Below are positions 16,522-23,248 of a stretch of DNA of 25,000 bases, piece by piece. The notes under the pieces were generated by a model. It saw only the letters and a list, made by a program, of their open reading frames with translations. It ran no database searches and was not told the origin of the DNA. Every line of letters begins with the position of its first letter. The first letter of the stretch is position 1. The translations under genes and the position numbers were made by a program. The DNA is taken from IMG/VR virus record IMGVR_UViG_3300017733_000044, positions 1 through 25,000 of that record; one strand, given 5' to 3'. This stretch comes from a virus.

Positions 16522-16917
16522 TTATAAATATAGACCTAACTTATAAGATTTCATAATTGTATCACAAGAATCTGAAATAGTTTCTGATAATTTTGTTACT
16601 TCATGTTTCTTTAAATATAATGTATTATTAAAAATACTTACTGCAATTGTTTCATCTTTTTTAGGTTTATTAAAAAATATATCTGCAATATATTGATCCA
16701 TTACCGTAGTAGAATTTATCAATTGTTTATATTTTAATGAGATTCTTTTACCACATATTAATAATGTTCCAACCGTTGTGTTTAATGGATCATTTCTAAA
16801 CATGTAGTTAGATAATTTTGGATTTATTTCAAAATCAATTTCTGCCCATGTTTTTCCATATCTTTCAATAAATTTTTCTGGTATTGCCCAGGATTGATTA
16901 ATTGTTTTAGGTATCAT
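16522..16917 (-). CDS. Unknown protein (131 aa)
   Basis: The protein begins MIPKTINQSWAIPEKFIERY and has an alpha/beta look: TVGTLLICGKRISLKYKQLI, then VSIFNNTLYLKKHEVTKLSE. Pairs of short strands in the middle suggest a small barrel. There are two isolated cysteines and no membrane span. Its ATG overlaps the stop of the basic protein gene above (ATGA), so it belongs to the chain of coupled small genes from 17709 down to 15900. No family recognised. Confidence 0.6.
   Translation of the reverse strand: MIPKTINQSWAIPEKFIERYGKTWAEIDFEINPKLSNYMFRNDPLNTTVGTLLICGKRISLKYKQLINSTTVMDQYIADIFFNKPKKDETIAVSIFNNTLYLKKHEVTKLSETISDSCDTIMKSYKLGLYL
16524..16531 (-). promoter_or_regulatory. ATATTTAT box, candidate late promoter or initiation element
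   Basis: Coding strand ATATTTAT, 11 bases before the ATG of the 54-aa gene. It overlaps the stop codon of the gene above. Confidence 0.3.
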
Positions 16918-17216
16918 ATTTTTCTTATTCTTCTAGTTATACGTTCTTTATTTTGATTTTTTTGTTCTTGCGACATTAATGCTTTTAAAGGATGTGTTCT
17001 ATTGATATGTTGTTCGTGTTTAGCTGTTATAGTAGCTTGTTTCCACGCTTCTATTTCAGAAGAACTATTTTCCATTAAGAATGTATCATTTAAATTTTCT
17101 GATTGCCATTCTATATAATATTCTCCTATAGAATTTTGAACACAATAAGAGCCAGGATATCTTTTCCTGACTCGTTTTTTTAATTTGTCTATTTCTGGTA
17201 ATTTTGGTCTAGCCAT
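16914..17216 (-). CDS. Basic unknown protein (100 aa), start set by TAATG overlap
   Basis: The frame is open further up, but the ATG at 17216 overlaps the preceding stop as TAATG and gives the natural start MARPKLPEIDKLKKRVRKRY. An ordered segment follows (YCVQNSIGEYYIEWQSENLN), then helical and basic sequence ending KNQNKERITRRIRKI. Basic ends and small size suggest nucleic-acid or protein binding; no family is recognised. It sits inside a run of coupled small genes. Confidence 0.65.
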   Translation of the reverse strand: MARPKLPEIDKLKKRVRKRYPGSYCVQNSIGEYYIEWQSENLNDTFLMENSSSEIEAWKQATITAKHEQHINRTHPLKALMSQEQKNQNKERITRRIRKI

Positions 17217-17512
17217 TACGCAATCATTATAGGAAGTTCTTCCATTTCTAACATTTGCTTGAATGGTATAGTGCATTCTATACTATCAGAATCTATTAAT
17301 TTAGTAGTAAGATCTCTGTTAATATATGCTAATTTTGAAGTCTTTGCTGTATTCAGAAAGGATAATCCTGTTCTTCTTTCTAATAGCACATCATAAAATA
17401 TTTGTTTTTTATGAACAAATGATTTCATAATAACACCTACTGAATGTTTAACCTCTTTAGTTTTTTTGTCTATGTTTTCTGTAACAATTACTGTTTCTCC
17501 TTGAGTATACAT
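17216..17512 (-). CDS. Small beta-barrel-like protein (98 aa)
   Basis: The N-terminal part reads like a KOW/SH3-type barrel: YTQGETVIVTENIDKKTKEV, then HSVGVIMKSFVHKKQIFYDV. The next segment is LERRTGLSFLNTAKTSKLAY. The end (FKQMLEMEELPIMIA) may be a peptide tail. The start codon abuts the DUF4494-like gene with a one-base overlap at 17512, and its stop overlaps the next start. It may bind nucleic acid or a protein partner. No firm family assignment. Confidence 0.6.
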   Translation of the reverse strand: MYTQGETVIVTENIDKKTKEVKHSVGVIMKSFVHKKQIFYDVLLERRTGLSFLNTAKTSKLAYINRDLTTKLIDSDSIECTIPFKQMLEMEELPIMIA

Positions 17513-17709
17513 TATTCAATAATTTTAATAATTTTACTTGATGAAACTGCTTTCACTTCATATTCCAATGTAGTAGATCCGAAATCTTTAACTACTTTTG
17601 CTTCTGCTTCTGTAACAGACATAGCTTCGACAAGATACATTTCTGTAACTTTCTTCTTTTTGCCAGTTGAATCATCTGATAACTGGACTTTGGCTGTATA
17701 GTAACCCAT
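17512..17709 (-). CDS. DUF4494-like protein (65 aa)
   Basis: The sequence GYYTAKVQLSDDSTGKKKKV followed by TEMYLVEAMSVTEAEAKVVK matches my recollection of DUF4494: a leading strand, 'KKVTExYLVxAxSxTEAEAxV', then an ending strand pair. That family is uncharacterised and typical of Bacteroidetes and their phages, so the gene supports such a host. It is shorter than chromosomal members I recall. It starts after a 57-bp pure A/T gap downstream of the CAP-domain gene and leads a chain of coupled small genes. Confidence 0.65.
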   Translation of the reverse strand: MGYYTAKVQLSDDSTGKKKKVTEMYLVEAMSVTEAEAKVVKDFGSTTLEYEVKAVSSSKIIKIIE

Positions 17710-17766
17710 ATTTATTTGTTTTATTTATTTATTATATTATAAGAAAAAATTTTTATTATTCAAATG

Positions 17767-18378
17767 TTATTTATAAAAAGTATATGTTGCATATCTTGTA
17801 TTTTCATACTTATTTGGAAATATTTCATTTGCTTCACAATGTGAATGAATTATAAATAGATTAGCATATCCAGATACATACTTATATTCTGGTGTTAATA
17901 TAATAGAATTATGACCTGGTGATGTTTTCCATGTTTTTAAAAATCCTTTTGCTATTTCAAGATCAGAAGCTAATGCAAATTCATTTAAATCAATTCGATA
18001 TGCAGTAAAATAACTACCAGCAACTATTTCTGCTTTTGCTTTGTGGTATCTATCCCATGGTTCTTTACCACGATAAAATTTATTTCTTCTATTATACTCA
18101 TCATGATCAATTTTACTGTTATTTTCAAACATGTATTTGTTATGAGTTTCACACGCAGAGTTGCCTTTTGGATCAATAATTAATTTAGATAACCCATTTT
18201 CTCTACGATATTCATTAATTAAATTAAATAAAATATTAGTAATGTTTTTAGATCTAGAATATAAACTATCGCTATCAGCATAATCAATACCAACAAGTTT
18301 ATAATTATGATAAGGATTTTTTTGAGAATAACATGTAATGCAAGTAAATATAAATATCAAATAAATTATTTTTTTCAT
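17767..18378 (-). CDS. Secreted CAP-domain (SCP/PR-1, YkwD-like) protein (203 aa)
   Basis: Residues 1-18 are a signal peptide (KKIIYLIFIFTCITCYSQ), of the flavobacterial type ending near CYSQ. The rest fits a CAP domain: NLINEYRRENGLSKLIIDPK, a helix with H79, H92 in KIDHDEYNRR, E117 in AEIVAG, and the signature FLKTWKTSPGHNSIIL with H156. H92, E117 and H156 would line the CAP cavity. CAP proteins are secreted proteins whose bacterial members are linked to cell-wall or envelope functions. A phage copy would be exported to the periplasm or cell surface. It stands alone, with A/T-rich gaps of about 55 bp on both sides. Confidence 0.8.
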   Translation of the reverse strand: MKKIIYLIFIFTCITCYSQKNPYHNYKLVGIDYADSDSLYSRSKNITNILFNLINEYRRENGLSKLIIDPKGNSACETHNKYMFENNSKIDHDEYNRRNKFYRGKEPWDRYHKAKAEIVAGSYFTAYRIDLNEFALASDLEIAKGFLKTWKTSPGHNSIILTPEYKYVSGYANLFIIHSHCEANEIFPNKYENTRYATYTFYK

Positions 18379-18433
18379 ATCTTTTTATTTTTCTTTATAA
18401 TAAGAAATTAATATGAAAAATCCAACCTTTATT

Positions 18434-19579
18434 TTACATTCTTCCCATTGGAGTTTTAATACCAGGATTCAATCTACTTTTTTTGCCAGTTTTTTTAGTA
18501 AATCTAGGACACGATACTGAAGCTGTTGTTGAAAATAATCCATTTCCTCGTAATCCTAAGCCTTTACAAAACATAAAGCATTTTTTCTTTCGTCTTCCAC
18601 CATCATAGGAAACTCTTTTAATGACTTTAAACATCCATTCATATAACTCACCTGAATCAATTTTTGGTTTTCCTGACTCAATTTTATTTACTGTATAACT
18701 AACACTTAATGCAACTTGACCGCTAGCAAATCTATATCTTGAATATTCATTTTGATATGCTTTTGTTCTAGCGCCTGGTTTACCATATTTTTTAGTATCG
18801 TTTCTTTGCTTTTCGCCCCATTCTGGACCTTGATTTGGTTTTTCGGTGATAACATAATTCTTCCCACCTGCTTGTATGCAATCATCAATACCTACAACGC
18901 CATTTGCCTTTAAGGCTTCAATAAACGCTGTTTGCATTGCTGCTACACGATCTTTACATAATGGAATATTATTGTCTGCAGAATAAGTTGTACTATTATA
19001 CTTACTTCTAACCTGACTAGTACCTGCTGCAAAATTTAAAACTCTAGGAGCAATTTCTATATCATATGCATTTTCCTCTAATGAAGCTCGAGCTTTTTCA
19101 ACTTGCTGTTTCACCATTCGATTAATTAAACCAATTGCGTCTGAAGTTAATGTAGCTGAATCATCTGGAAATAACTTTACTTGTCCATTACCCATTCCTA
19201 ATTGTATAGGTCCTATTTCAGTTTCTGTTATAACAGGTTCTGGTTTTGGAGTTTCAATTTTAAAAGTGCCTTTTCTAGCTATACGTACCGCTATATAGCG
19301 TTTTTTGCTATCTAAATCATTTTTTATTTCTGGTGGTAAAGCTGCTATATATGCATTAAAATCATCAAAAAATGACATTAATTCTTGATCGCTTAATTTT
19401 CGTAATGTATTAATCCTACTAGGATTATTTTTTGAACCTTGTTTACCCGCATATTTTAACATATAATTATACGCATCTCCATAATTGATATCAGGCTTGG
19501 TTTTTGGTAATGACTTGTACCATTTAATACTATCTGACGATTGCTCGTTTAAGTTTAATAAGTCTTTTAATTTAATCAT
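18434..19579 (-). CDS. MIKLK-leader protein 7, large internal head protein candidate (381 aa)
   Basis: Begins MIKLKDLLNLNEQ, the shared leader, with likely processing after LNE. The body is helical up to about residue 105, has a Pro-rich hinge (ETPKPEPVITETE), then an alpha/beta domain at about 120-300. The stretch NIPLCKDRVAAMQTAFIEAL, with FAAGTSQVRSKYNS before it and FASGQVALSVSY after it, faintly recalls OmpA-C domains, but I would not rely on it. The last 50 residues are very basic with cysteines (RRKKKCFMFCKGLGLRGNG) and may bind DNA. It overlaps the Lys-rich protein gene by 8 bp. Confidence 0.7.
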   Translation of the reverse strand: MIKLKDLLNLNEQSSDSIKWYKSLPKTKPDINYGDAYNYMLKYAGKQGSKNNPSRINTLRKLSDQELMSFFDDFNAYIAALPPEIKNDLDSKKRYIAVRIARKGTFKIETPKPEPVITETEIGPIQLGMGNGQVKLFPDDSATLTSDAIGLINRMVKQQVEKARASLEENAYDIEIAPRVLNFAAGTSQVRSKYNSTTYSADNNIPLCKDRVAAMQTAFIEALKANGVVGIDDCIQAGGKNYVITEKPNQGPEWGEKQRNDTKKYGKPGARTKAYQNEYSRYRFASGQVALSVSYTVNKIESGKPKIDSGELYEWMFKVIKRVSYDGGRRKKKCFMFCKGLGLRGNGLFSTTASVSCPRFTKKTGKKSRLNPGIKTPMGRM

Positions 19580-20294
19580 TGTTATCCTTGATGATATTTG
19601 CCAATCTATTTTGCGATTTATAATAAATATAAGAACGATATACTTGTTTAGGTGTTAAACCAAAGTTATGAGATAGGTTATCAAGTATATCTGCAACCAA
19701 TTGCTCTCTTTCACGCACATTATGAAGCTTAGATCCTAATATTTGTATAATTTTTTCTAGATAAGTGACATATCCCTTAGGTAATCGCTTTAATGTTCTC
19801 GATTTACTGGTATGTACCTTATTTTTTTTCTTTTTTTTTGACTTTTTTGACTTTTTTGCTTCTGATATCAATAAATTTGCTAAATCTTTCGAAGATTCCA
19901 CGGATTCTTCAGTTGCAACCGGTGGTTCTTCTCCTTCAGGAGCATCTCCAGAGCTAAGTCCTTCAAGATCTTCAATTGAAATGTTTAATTTTAATGTATA
20001 ATCTTCATTTCTTGCATACCCACCATATGGTACTATTGAAATAGTACCTTGTTTTAGCAAACTATGCAATATATTTGGTGTTAAATTGAAGTCTTTACCA
20101 CTTCTGTTAAGAAATTCACGAACTCCAGTAGCATCCTTTGCATATAATATACCTATACTGTTGGTTTTTAATTCAAAAAACTTGGCTAAGAACTTTTCTT
20201 CTTCAGGAGAAAATGGAGAAACTTCAATATCTTGTTCAGATAATGTTTTTTCTATATATTCACATATAATATTTCTTAACTCTTGCTCGTTCAT
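19572..20294 (-). CDS. Lys-rich linker protein with two helical domains (240 aa)
   Basis: The N-terminus is a helix (MNEQELRNIICEYIEKTLSE) whose LSE at residues 18-20 resembles a prohead-protease site, but it lacks MIKLK. A domain at about 25-110 (FSPEEEKFLAKFFELKTNSI, TGVREFLNRSGKDFNLTPN) is followed by an acidic linker (EGEEPPVATEESVESSKDLA), a polylysine patch (KKSKKSKKKKKNK) and a C-terminal helical domain (YLEKIIQILGSKLHNVRERE). It is coupled at both ends: ATGA with the H1-like gene, and an 8-bp overlap with MIKLK protein 7. It may be a second internal or core protein type. No family recognised. Confidence 0.6.
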   Translation of the reverse strand: MNEQELRNIICEYIEKTLSEQDIEVSPFSPEEEKFLAKFFELKTNSIGILYAKDATGVREFLNRSGKDFNLTPNILHSLLKQGTISIVPYGGYARNEDYTLKLNISIEDLEGLSSGDAPEGEEPPVATEESVESSKDLANLLISEAKKSKKSKKKKKNKVHTSKSRTLKRLPKGYVTYLEKIIQILGSKLHNVREREQLVADILDNLSHNFGLTPKQVYRSYIYYKSQNRLANIIKDNND

Positions 20295-20476
20295 ATTTCT
20301 TTTGATTCAGCTAAACATGTACTTCTATATTTTGTAGCTAATTTTTTTATTTCATTGATTGCTTTTCTAGCTCTTACACCAGCTGCTTTAACTTTTTTTT
20401 CATTAAATCTTTCATGATTTTCTAGAAATGTTTCCCAATATTGTTTCATTTCTTCACAAATTTCATACGATGTCAT
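20291..20476 (-). CDS. Histone H1-like (Hc1-type) protein (61 aa)
   Basis: The core KKVKAAGVRARKAINEIKKL followed by ATKYRSTCLAESK matches the bacterial histone-H1-like Hc1 pattern of Bacteroidetes ('NKAAGxRARKxxxEIxKLxKxFR'). The N-terminal helix (MTSYEICEEMKQYWETFLEN) is acidic and amphipathic. Hc1-type proteins bind DNA and compact the nucleoid. Similar short proteins occur in phages of Bacteroidetes, so the gene supports that host. It sits inside the MIKLK-leader cluster, so the virion could carry it, but it has no leader itself. A ribosome binding site (AAAGGAAAAC) precedes the ATG. Confidence 0.75.
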   Translation of the reverse strand: MTSYEICEEMKQYWETFLENHERFNEKKVKAAGVRARKAINEIKKLATKYRSTCLAESKEI

Positions 20477-20496
20477 GTTTTCCTTTATATTGATAT

Positions 20497-20664
20497 TTAC
20501 TTGTTAAGATTTTTTGTTTTAAATCTTACCATTGCATTTGTAAAATCTATTTTTTTATTTTTTTGAGTATCTTCAAATTCAGTTAATGGTTTATCCATTG
20601 TTTTAGACCAACGCTTAGGTTGATTTTTAAATGATCTATCTGTCCATTCATTTATTTTACTCAT
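20497..20664 (-). CDS. Small basic unknown protein (55 aa)
   Basis: ATG at 20664 follows AAAAGGATTTCAA and an ATATTTAT box. The protein reads MSKINEWTDRSFKNQPKRWS, then KTMDKPLTEFEDTQKNKKID and ends KTKNLNK. It is hydrophilic, basic and mostly disordered-looking, with no cysteines. It sits between MIKLK protein 6 and the H1-like gene. It is too small to classify, but composition and ribosome site make it credible. Confidence 0.6.
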   Translation of the reverse strand: MSKINEWTDRSFKNQPKRWSKTMDKPLTEFEDTQKNKKIDFTNAMVRFKTKNLNK

Positions 20665-20679
20665 TTGAAATCCTTTTAT

Positions 20680-20687
20680 ATAAATAT
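20680..20687 (-). promoter_or_regulatory. ATATTTAT box, candidate late promoter or initiation element
   Basis: Coding strand ATATTTAT, 15 bases before the ATG of the 55-aa gene, with AAAAGGA between. It directly follows the stop of MIKLK protein 6. Confidence 0.35.
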
Positions 20688-20963
20688 CTACATATAACGT
20701 TTAATAGGATATTCTGTAACTGTTTGGTCATTAGGAAAAAATAAATTAGGTCCACCAGGTATTCCTATTTTCTTTTGTCCGCTTTGATCTCCTATAATTA
20801 ATAATATATGTTGAATAGGCTTTCCTGTCCTAGGATCAGGTTGCATTGTTATTTGATTGCTTGGTATTCTTGTTATTCTACCAGGATATTCCCACTGTCC
20901 AAGATGCGATTCAATTATTTCTTGATTTGGAATGCTTTTTAATATAGATTCTAATTTTATCAT
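20688..20963 (-). CDS. MIKLK-leader protein 6 (91 aa), start at internal Met
   Basis: The open frame extends six codons further to 20981, but the ATG at 20963 overlaps the preceding stop as ATGA and restores the leader MIKLESILKSIPNQE, so I choose it. The body is small and beta-rich: IESHLGQWEYPGRITRIPSN, then QPIQHILLIIGDQSGQKKIG and a VTEYPIKRYM end. No family recognised. The leader is the most diverged of the seven (E for D at position 5), and the expected E cut is at residue 15. Likely a small internal virion protein. Confidence 0.7.
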   Translation of the reverse strand: MIKLESILKSIPNQEIIESHLGQWEYPGRITRIPSNQITMQPDPRTGKPIQHILLIIGDQSGQKKIGIPGGPNLFFPNDQTVTEYPIKRYM

Positions 20964-21613
20964 GCTTTTACTCGTAACCATCGTATTGGCGAATTTGTAT
21001 TAGAACATATTTGTTTTTCTAAATATACATCATTTGATAAACCTTCTTCTGCAGGTTTACATTTAAAAATCTTTTTTGAGAATTTATTTAATATTCTATT
21101 TAATCCAGGTGCACTAACACCAGCTGCTCCATATACTGTAACTCCTAATGTATTAGCAGCATGAACCAAAATATTAAGTTGATCTGCACCATAACATGCA
21201 GTAAAAAATACATTAGTAGAAGAGTTAATTAAATCTTTACATGCTATTAATAAAGCTTCATCATAATTATGCCATTTTTTTGATCCATCTTCATATTCAA
21301 AATCTCTACCAATAGTTTGATCTTTGGCAGCTGAACCTACTAATTTTGTACCTGTTTTTGTCCCATGGGAACCAATAACCAATTCTTCTAAATTAGAAAC
21401 TCCTTGATCTCGTAATTCTATAACATATTTAATTGCATCTGCTATAGAGGTAAACGTTTTTGTAACAAGTCCTAATCGTACAAATAATCCAGATAATGCT
21501 TTTTCAATTTTTGTATCATTTGCAAAAACAATACGAAGCTTTTTAATTTTTGTAGGATCTTCTGTTTGTACTATCTGATCTTTTTCTAATAATATGTCTT
21601 TGAGTTTAATCAT
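20960..21613 (-). CDS. MIKLK-leader protein 5, candidate His-Cys (clan CD-like) peptidase (217 aa)
   Basis: Leader MIKLKDILLE, with likely processing after E10. The rest looks like an alpha/beta caspase-type fold: a strand then His in LEELVIGSHGTKTG (H83), and a strand then Cys in NVFFTACYGADQLNILVHAA (C140), followed by TLGVTVYGAAGVSAPG. This 'strand-(S/G)HG ... strand-xxCxGA' pair is how caspases, CHAT and DUF4347-type proteins arrange their catalytic dyad. The spacing of 57 residues is plausible. The family is not certain; a non-enzymatic relative is possible. Its stop overlaps the start of protein 6. If packed in the head it would enter the host cytoplasm as an early effector. Confidence 0.65.
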   Translation of the reverse strand: MIKLKDILLEKDQIVQTEDPTKIKKLRIVFANDTKIEKALSGLFVRLGLVTKTFTSIADAIKYVIELRDQGVSNLEELVIGSHGTKTGTKLVGSAAKDQTIGRDFEYEDGSKKWHNYDEALLIACKDLINSSTNVFFTACYGADQLNILVHAANTLGVTVYGAAGVSAPGLNRILNKFSKKIFKCKPAEEGLSNDVYLEKQICSNTNSPIRWLRVKA

Positions 21614-21981
21614 TTTTTTGTTCTAGAATAAGCTTTACTTCTTTTTTTCCTAGCTGCTTTAGTATCTTTCTTTTTTCTGCCTTCGCCCCAATTTGCTGCA
21701 CCTACTTGTCTACATTTGGATAATGCTAAAGATGCATATGCACTAGGCCATACTTTATAACGTCCTTTAACTTTGTAATAACATTTATCACGTTTTGCTT
21801 TTTTCTTTTTCTTTTTTTCAGCTAATTCGACTTCGTCTACTTTATCAGGAAGATTTTCATAATCATTTTTAGTCATTTTACTAGCTAATTTTTCTGCTGC
21901 TTCTTTATCAGTTGCAAACATATAACCTTGTTGAGCTTTTGACGCAAATTTTTCTGATAATAAATCTTTTAACTTAATCAT
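21610..21981 (-). CDS. MIKLK-leader protein 4, basic protein with WPSAYAS motif (123 aa)
   Basis: Leader MIKLKDLLSE, with likely processing after E10. Next comes a short helical segment (TDKEAAEKLASKMTKNDYEN), a lysine run (EKKKKKKAKRDK), then CYYKVKGRYKVWPSAYASLA with LSKCRQVGAANWG. The 'YKVWPSAYAS...CR' block with C67 and C90 recurs in cyanophage, marine phage and giant-virus proteins of unknown function. The tail is Lys/Arg-rich (RKKKDTKAARKKRSKAYSRT). The basic charge suggests DNA binding in the capsid. The start and stop overlap both neighbours. Confidence 0.75.
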   Translation of the reverse strand: MIKLKDLLSEKFASKAQQGYMFATDKEAAEKLASKMTKNDYENLPDKVDEVELAEKKKKKKAKRDKCYYKVKGRYKVWPSAYASLALSKCRQVGAANWGEGRKKKDTKAARKKRSKAYSRTKK

Positions 21982-22411
21982 GACTTTTTTTCTTTTTACG
22001 AGATGTAGCTACATTTTTAGCTTTACCTTTTCTATCTGGATTTGGGTCTTCTCTTCTCTTTCTTCTAGCTGCTGATGCTCTTTTCTTTTTACCCATTGCT
22101 CTTGCTTTAGCTAATGGTAAACACTTAGGTTTGCCTTCTCCTTTTTTCTTTCCGCCGCAAGATCCTCTAATTTTACCATCAGGTCCCATTCTAACCCATT
22201 TTTGTTTCAACCACTTTCTTAAATCTTCCCCTAATTCATCCTCATACATAATCATATCTTCTGGATCTGAAAATCCTTCGTCTGGTAACTTAGCTTCACG
22301 TTTAACACAGTTTGGAACACGTTTTCCAAACATTGTTTTCATTCCTTTCTTCTTATATCCTTTCCAACACCGAGTACCTTCATACATTAATATGTCTTTG
22401 AGCTTGATCAT
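21974..22411 (-). CDS. MIKLK-leader protein 3, very basic Cys-containing protein (145 aa)
   Basis: Leader MIKLKDILMYEG, with a possible cut after E11. A first Cys block is CWKGYKKKGMKTMFGKRVPN with C15 and C35. After an acidic spacer (DPEDMIMYEDELGED) comes RKWLKQKWVRMGPDGKIRGS and a second Cys pair (C85, C97), then KARAMGKKKRASAARRKRRE. The 'KWVRxxxxGxIxGxCG...CLPxxKAxxM' part resembles DUF5872-like small proteins of large phages and giant viruses. It ends in a Lys/Arg tail. It is probably a DNA-binding internal protein related in kind to protein 4, which it overlaps by 8 bp. Confidence 0.75.
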   Translation of the reverse strand: MIKLKDILMYEGTRCWKGYKKKGMKTMFGKRVPNCVKREAKLPDEGFSDPEDMIMYEDELGEDLRKWLKQKWVRMGPDGKIRGSCGGKKKGEGKPKCLPLAKARAMGKKKRASAARRKRREDPNPDRKGKAKNVATSRKKKKSHD

Positions 22412-22416
22412 TTTAT

Positions 22417-22424
22417 ATAAATAT
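22417..22424 (-). promoter_or_regulatory. ATATTTAT box close to start
   Basis: Coding strand ATATTTAT, only 5 bases before the ATG of MIKLK protein 3, between the zinc-ribbon stop and that start. As a promoter it would give a leaderless message, so an initiation-region role is as likely. Confidence 0.25.
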
Positions 22425-22428
22425 TACA

Positions 22429-22569
22429 TTATAATGAATTACCAGTTATATCTTCATGTTTACATTTGGGACATGTATTCTTAACAAAATATCCTTTTGT
22501 ATACCATTTATTTTTGCACTTTCCGCACAGTATGTATGTAAGGATAGTTTTCATTCTCTTATGTTTCAT
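22429..22569 (-). CDS. Zinc-ribbon mini-protein (46 aa)
   Basis: From ATG 22569 the protein reads MKHKRMKTILTYILCGKCKN and later VKNTCPKCKHEDITGNSL. The CGKC (C15/C18) and CPKC (C33/C36) knuckles are 15 residues apart and form a rubredoxin-like zinc ribbon. It lies in the 181-bp gap between MIKLK proteins 2 and 3, on the same strand. Met6 is an alternative start. Role unknown; such ribbons often bind nucleic acid or a polymerase. Confidence 0.7.
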   Translation of the reverse strand: MKHKRMKTILTYILCGKCKNKWYTKGYFVKNTCPKCKHEDITGNSL

Positions 22570-22592
22570 GGTGATATGTTCCTAGATTAGTT

Positions 22593-23108
22593 TTATCGTT
22601 TAAATCCTGCAGGAGAAATTTCAGGAAATATTTGTATGATAAAACCACGTATGAATTCTAATTGTCCTAGTAACTGTTCCATTATAGCGACAGCATTTTC
22701 TATCATGCCGGAGTTGATACTCGAATCAATTTGATTGTCGTACCAAAGTAATTGTTCAAATTCAATTGAATCATCAGCATCCATTTCTGAATTAACATAA
22801 CTAAATAATTTTTCCGCAACATCATCGTCGCTTATTTGTCTTGTATGTAATTCATCTTGAATGTCGATTGCTACTTTCTCCATTTCATTTAATATTTGAG
22901 ATGCTTTTTCTTTTACTTCATCAGGTGCATCTGATCTCATTATTTGCTCAGCATAACCTGAAATAGCAGTTTTAGTACTACCAGCTTCAAAATTATTGAA
23001 AAATTTAGCAAATTCCTGACGTGTCTTACGACCAATATTTTGTTGTTTAGGAGTTCCTGGAACTTGGAATCCTATTTGTTCTATTAATATGTCTTTGAGT
23101 TTAATCAA
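22593..23108 (-). CDS. MIKLK-leader protein 2 (171 aa), TTG start
   Basis: The start is TTG at 23108, in TTGA overlap with the preceding stop; the coding sequence that follows is nearly identical to that of the other leaders (IKLKDILIEQ). Likely processing is after E10. The body is helical and acidic: RKTRQEFAKFFNNFEAGSTK, MRSDAPDEVKEKASQILNEM, then ISDDDVAEKLFSYVNSEMDA, ending with hydrophobic helices (AVAIMEQLLGQLEFIRGFII). No family recognised. It is probably a structural internal protein rather than an enzyme. Confidence 0.7.
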   Translation of the reverse strand: MIKLKDILIEQIGFQVPGTPKQQNIGRKTRQEFAKFFNNFEAGSTKTAISGYAEQIMRSDAPDEVKEKASQILNEMEKVAIDIQDELHTRQISDDDVAEKLFSYVNSEMDADDSIEFEQLLWYDNQIDSSINSGMIENAVAIMEQLLGQLEFIRGFIIQIFPEISPAGFKR

Positions 23109-23248
23109 ATTTCAATACCAAAGTTTAATATCATTATTTTTAATTTAGGCGAAGTTACTATTTCTAATATAGTTAATGTACCTATTCTAATATTAATTTC
23201 AAATACACTTTTTTTATTATATGCTTTCCAACTATTTATCCAATTCAT
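23105..23248 (-). CDS. Small unknown protein (47 aa) bridging two MIKLK genes
   Basis: ATG at 23248 overlaps the stop of MIKLK protein 1 (ATGA), and the stop at 23105 overlaps the TTG start of MIKLK protein 2 (TTGA). The protein reads MNWINSWKAYNKKSVFEINI, then RIGTLTILEIVTSPKLKIMI and LNFGIEI, a small beta-rich sequence. Perfect coupling on both sides argues for a translated gene, or at least for a coupling frame. Composition is ordinary. Function unknown. Confidence 0.55.
   Translation of the reverse strand: MNWINSWKAYNKKSVFEINIRIGTLTILEIVTSPKLKIMILNFGIEI

Noticed and set aside
18434-19579. OmpA-like peptidoglycan-binding domain in leader protein 7
   Set aside because: Only a faint pattern (NIPLCKDR and nearby strands); key OmpA-C residues are not clear.
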